From an uncultured bacterium (lineage in GTDB: Bacteria > Cyanobacteriota > Vampirovibrionia > Gastranaerophilales > Gastranaerophilaceae), in the NCBI GenBank assembly GCA_900550295.1, contig URRM01000067.1:1-8840 (forward strand): a stretch of 8,840 nucleotides of DNA, in the 5' to 3' direction. The notes under the pieces were generated by a model. That model saw nothing but the letters and a program-made list of their open reading frames with translations, had not been told where the DNA came from and did not search any database. Every line of letters starts with the position of its first letter. Position 1 is the first letter of the stretch. This document shows positions 7,080 to 8,840 of the stretch, in pieces. Made by a program: the position numbers and the translations under genes.

Positions 7080-7124
7080 ATACATGGGCAAGTTTATAAT
7101 ATTTGCCCATGTATTTATTTTTAT
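7080..7124 (+). terminator. Intrinsic terminator of the integrase gene
   Basis: ATACATGGGCAA (7080-7091) pairs perfectly over 12 bp with TTGCCCATGTAT (7103-7114) around an 11-nt loop, and is followed by TTATTTTTATT. It begins 25 nt after the integrase stop codon. Confidence 0.85.
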
Positions 7125-7125
7125 T

Positions 7126-7432
7126 AGCATTTACAAAACTTCAACCTTGCATACTTTTACTGAGTTTAACAGATTATACAAAACCGCTCAGTGTAAACAA
7201 GCTTCGATTTTGATACTAAATTAACATTATGATGAGATTTGCTTATTATGCTTAATTTTTAACAAAATTCCGACTATTATGCGGTGGTAACTTAAATTAG
7301 TCGAACTATTTTCATTTTAGAAATAACCACTTTAGAATGACGTGGCGCCTTATTCTGAGAGAAAGCATTTCCGGAATGTTATGTTGCCTCTTTTAGCATA
7401 TTATATGCAAAATAATTTTATGGTAGAATGTT
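7126..7432. other. Non-coding stretch with hairpins and a possible decayed palindromic repeat
   Basis: No convincing gene is seen in this 307-bp stretch. It holds a short inverted repeat ACTGAG/CTCAGT around 7159-7192, a stem CGACTA (7271-7276)/TAGTCG (7298-7303), and a locally GC-richer segment at 7331-7379. In that segment AGAATGA nearly pairs with TTATTCT, followed by a near-palindrome CATTTCCGGAATG. The AGAATGACG...ATTCTGAGAGAA pattern recalls intergenic palindromic repeats found in many genomes, here apparently degraded. Nearer the next gene there is a near-palindrome at 7392-7412. Confidence 0.35.
7392..7429 (+). promoter_or_regulatory. Candidate promoter of the small membrane protein gene, with an operator-like palindrome
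   Basis: An extended -10 element TG-G-TAGAAT (7421-7429) precedes the gene without a recognisable -35 box. The place of the -35 is instead covered by a near-palindrome, GCATAT-T-ATATGC (7396-7408), which extends to TTT/AAA flanks at 7392-7412 with one mismatch. A start site 6-8 nt past the -10 would fall at 7435-7437, leaving a leader of about 10 nt made up of little more than the ribosome site. Confidence 0.35.
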
Positions 7433-7444
7433 TTGGGAGGAATA

Positions 7445-7849
7445 ATGAATATTTGGAATTGGATATGGCAAAATAAAGAATGGCTATTTAGTGGATTAGG
7501 TGTAATATTATTAACTAATATTGGAAGTTTTATTTGGGGCAAAAAGACTGGAATTACCATTGCAGGAAATAAGTTTATAAATAATTATAATTACTACAAT
7601 GAAAAGACTAAAATTGATTACACGGCTGGCGTACAACTAGCAACAGGTGCGAGCGGGATTGAATACATAATGGCATATGATTGCTTGTTAACTATAACTG
7701 CAGAAAACTGTGATTTATTAATTGATGATAATTTAATTAAAACACTTAAAAATGAAACTTTTTCCTATTTTCTTCATAAGGATGAAAAATTTAAAATTAA
7801 TTATATAAAAACTCCTCCTATTCTAATAATATATCCTACTAAAAATTAG
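7445..7849 (+). CDS. Small membrane-anchored protein of unknown function
   Basis: A 134-residue protein with a tryptophan-rich N-terminus (MNIWNWIWQNKEWLFSGLG) leading into one transmembrane helix at about residues 14-31. Positively charged GKK follows at once, so the C-terminal domain of about 100 residues is predicted to lie in the cytoplasm. That domain is rich in strand-forming residues and contains TAGVQLATGASG and ends with PPILIIYPTKN. I do not recognise a named family. An N-terminal 'NKEWLFSGLGV'-like anchor is one I associate with uncharacterised accessory-region proteins, but this is an impression. The ATG at 7445 with GGGAGG at 7435-7440 is preferred; an in-frame TTG at 7433 would leave no ribosome site. 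It is 40 nt upstream of the peroxiredoxin gene and could be co-transcribed with it. Confidence 0.75.
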   Translation: MNIWNWIWQNKEWLFSGLGVILLTNIGSFIWGKKTGITIAGNKFINNYNYYNEKTKIDYTAGVQLATGASGIEYIMAYDCLLTITAENCDLLIDDNLIKTLKNETFSYFLHKDEKFKINYIKTPPILIIYPTKN

Positions 7850-7889
7850 TTAAATGTATACTATGATTTAAGAAAATTGGAGATACAAT

Positions 7890-8336
7890 ATGAACAATAT
7901 AAACATACAAGGCATTAATATTGATGGCATAGAAAAAGAATATTCATTAAATGATTTTAAAGGGCAAAAAGTTATTTTATACTTTTACCCAAAAGATAAT
8001 ACATCCGGCTGTACTCAAGAAGCTTGCGATTTTAGGGATAATATTAATCGTTTAACAAGTTATGCAACAGTAATAGGTGTTAGTCCTGACAGCATAAAAA
8101 GCCATAAATCTTTTAAAGAAAAACAAAGTTTGAATTTTATTCTGCTATCTGACTCTGAACACAAACTTGCAGAAGAATTTGAGGTTTGGAAAGAAAAATC
8201 AATGTATGGCAGAAAATATATGGGAATTGAACGCTCGACATTTGTACTGGACGAAAATTTAAATATTATTAAAGAATGGCGCAAAGTAAAAGTCAAAGGC
8301 CACATCGCCGAAGTGATTGATTATTTGAATTTATAA
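7890..8336 (+). CDS. bcp: Bcp-type peroxiredoxin (thiol peroxidase)
   Basis: A complete 148-residue peroxiredoxin of the Bcp/PrxQ subfamily, which reduces hydrogen peroxide and organic hydroperoxides in the cytoplasm using thioredoxin-type reductants. The active-site motif YPKDNTSGCTQEACDFRD carries the peroxidatic cysteine C41, with the P34 and T38 of the PxxxTxxC motif, and the resolving cysteine C46 five residues later, as in the atypical two-cysteine Bcp type. The conserved arginine is R115 in IERSTFV. Length matches the family (about 150). The ribosome site GGAGA (7879-7883) is 6 nt from the ATG. A TATACT at 7857-7862 may give it its own promoter, though no -35 is clear. Such an enzyme suits an anaerobe meeting oxygen. 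Whether it is core or element cargo cannot be told. No terminator is obvious in the 43 bp before the converging gene. Confidence 0.95.
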   Translation: MNNINIQGINIDGIEKEYSLNDFKGQKVILYFYPKDNTSGCTQEACDFRDNINRLTSYATVIGVSPDSIKSHKSFKEKQSLNFILLSDSEHKLAEEFEVWKEKSMYGRKYMGIERSTFVLDENLNIIKEWRKVKVKGHIAEVIDYLNL

Positions 8337-8379
8337 TTTAAACACTTTTTAAACAGGATTTAAAAAAAATTAACAATGT

Positions 8380-8840
8380 TTATAACTTATCAATCCAAGC
8401 TCTCTCAAAGACTGTTTGTATATTCAAATCTATATAATGAAAATCATCATGACTATGGTAAAAAATCAACTTATATTTTTGTGCAACAGCTTTTATCGTA
8501 TTAATACAATCCTCAACGTCAGCATATGTTGGAACTTTTTTAATTTCTGCAGTAGTAAGATGTGCAATTTTTTTATGGCGAAGTTTTTTAATTTTCTGAA
8601 AAACTTCATCTAATTTTTGAATATCTTGATTAATCATTTCTGAAAAATCGGTATGATTATAAGGGAAACCCGTTTTTGATTCAAAACTTTCTTTTGCATC
8701 TTCTACAGTAAAATTTCTATTATACGTTTCAAAAGGACCATCTTTAACAATATTCCAAATCCTTCTTTCATTTTCTGGAGGCGAATCATAACTTTCTAAA
8801 AATCTTTCAAAAGAAATATAACGTTTTTCATTTACTTCTT
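8380..8840 (-). CDS. HEPN domain protein, AbiU2-like (5' end outside window)
   Basis: The frame is open from the window edge to the TAA at 8380, giving 152 visible C-terminal residues; the start lies beyond 8840, and the ATG at 8637 is internal because reading continues for 67 codons upstream. The C-terminal part shows LRHKKIAHLTTAEIKKVP followed by TYADVEDCINTIKAVAQKY. This matches the Rx4-6H signature of HEPN nucleases (R87, H88 and H93 of the visible part) in the pattern known from AbiU2-like HEPN proteins, where an arginine/histidine helix is followed by a proline and an acidic helix. HEPN families commonly act as RNases in abortive-infection or toxin-antitoxin systems; the AbiU2-like subset has mostly not been characterised. 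It converges on bcp with a 43-bp gap. Partners, if any, would be to the right. The domain call rests on motif pattern alone. Confidence 0.65.
   Translation of the reverse strand, partial: EVNEKRYISFERFLESYDSPPENERRIWNIVKDGPFETYNRNFTVEDAKESFESKTGFPYNHTDFSEMINQDIQKLDEVFQKIKKLRHKKIAHLTTAEIKKVPTYADVEDCINTIKAVAQKYKLIFYHSHDDFHYIDLNIQTVFERAWIDKL

Noticed and set aside
7337..7396. 19-codon ORF in the gap after the integrase
   Set aside because: No ribosome site, odd composition, and it lies over the palindromic repeat-like segment.
7433..7444. TTG start four codons upstream for the small membrane protein
   Set aside because: It would lie on the GGGAGG site that serves the ATG at 7445 and would have no ribosome site itself.
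8337..8379. Shared bidirectional terminator between bcp and the HEPN gene
   Set aside because: Only A/T-rich pairing (TTTAAA/TTTAAA) is present; no stable stem is visible.
8060..8613. Frames opposite bcp (8060-8305, minus) and opposite the HEPN gene (8416-8613, plus)
   Set aside because: The conserved peroxiredoxin and HEPN motifs lie on the other strand in each case.
5096..8840. Right attachment site repeating the tRNA-Leu 3' end
   Set aside because: No second copy of the tRNA end was found by eye after the integrase within the window, so no att pair is claimed.

Overview
The window is AT-rich bacterial DNA (genes read with the standard bacterial code, mostly without strong Shine-Dalgarno sites) from what looks like an anaerobic, probably gut- or sediment-dwelling low-GC lineage. 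The fused FeoA-FeoB ferrous iron transporter, a membrane Cache-GGDEF-EAL protein and a tRNA gene without encoded CCA fit Clostridia-like Firmicutes or Gastranaerophilales/Vampirovibrionia. The sequence does not settle which, and no 16S or ribosomal marker is present.

Left half (1-5150), housekeeping and signalling: a minus-strand membrane c-di-GMP phosphodiesterase (30-2330), a minus-strand feoAB fusion (2434-4806) and, divergent from it, a tRNA-Leu(UAA) (5027-5113) ending in a clean intrinsic terminator. Each of the three transcription units has a recognisable sigma-70-type promoter. The feoAB promoter carries, exactly between its -35 and -10 boxes, a 19-bp sequence that resembles the DtxR/IdeR iron-repressor operator, which suggests iron-responsive control of ferrous iron uptake.

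Right half (5150-8840), accessory: immediately behind the tRNA lies a repeat-bearing non-coding stretch (copies of AGTGCAA in both orientations), a 144-residue orphan gene on the minus strand, a 218-bp divergent control region with three separate inverted repeats, and a complete tyrosine recombinase (5937-7055) with its own terminator. This is the layout of an integrative element next to a tRNA gene, although no second copy of the tRNA end is present in the window. Beyond it come a 377-bp mostly non-coding stretch with hairpins and a possible decayed palindromic repeat, a small membrane-anchored protein of unknown function (7445-7849), a Bcp-type peroxiredoxin (7890-8336), and, converging on it, the C-terminal part of a HEPN/AbiU2-like protein (8380 to the window edge).

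The most promising leads are the HEPN protein and the membrane-anchored small protein as possible defence or effector cargo next to an integrase, the multi-palindrome control region of the integrase, and the DtxR-like box at feoAB. None of these proves a new system; the right end of the putative element is outside the window.
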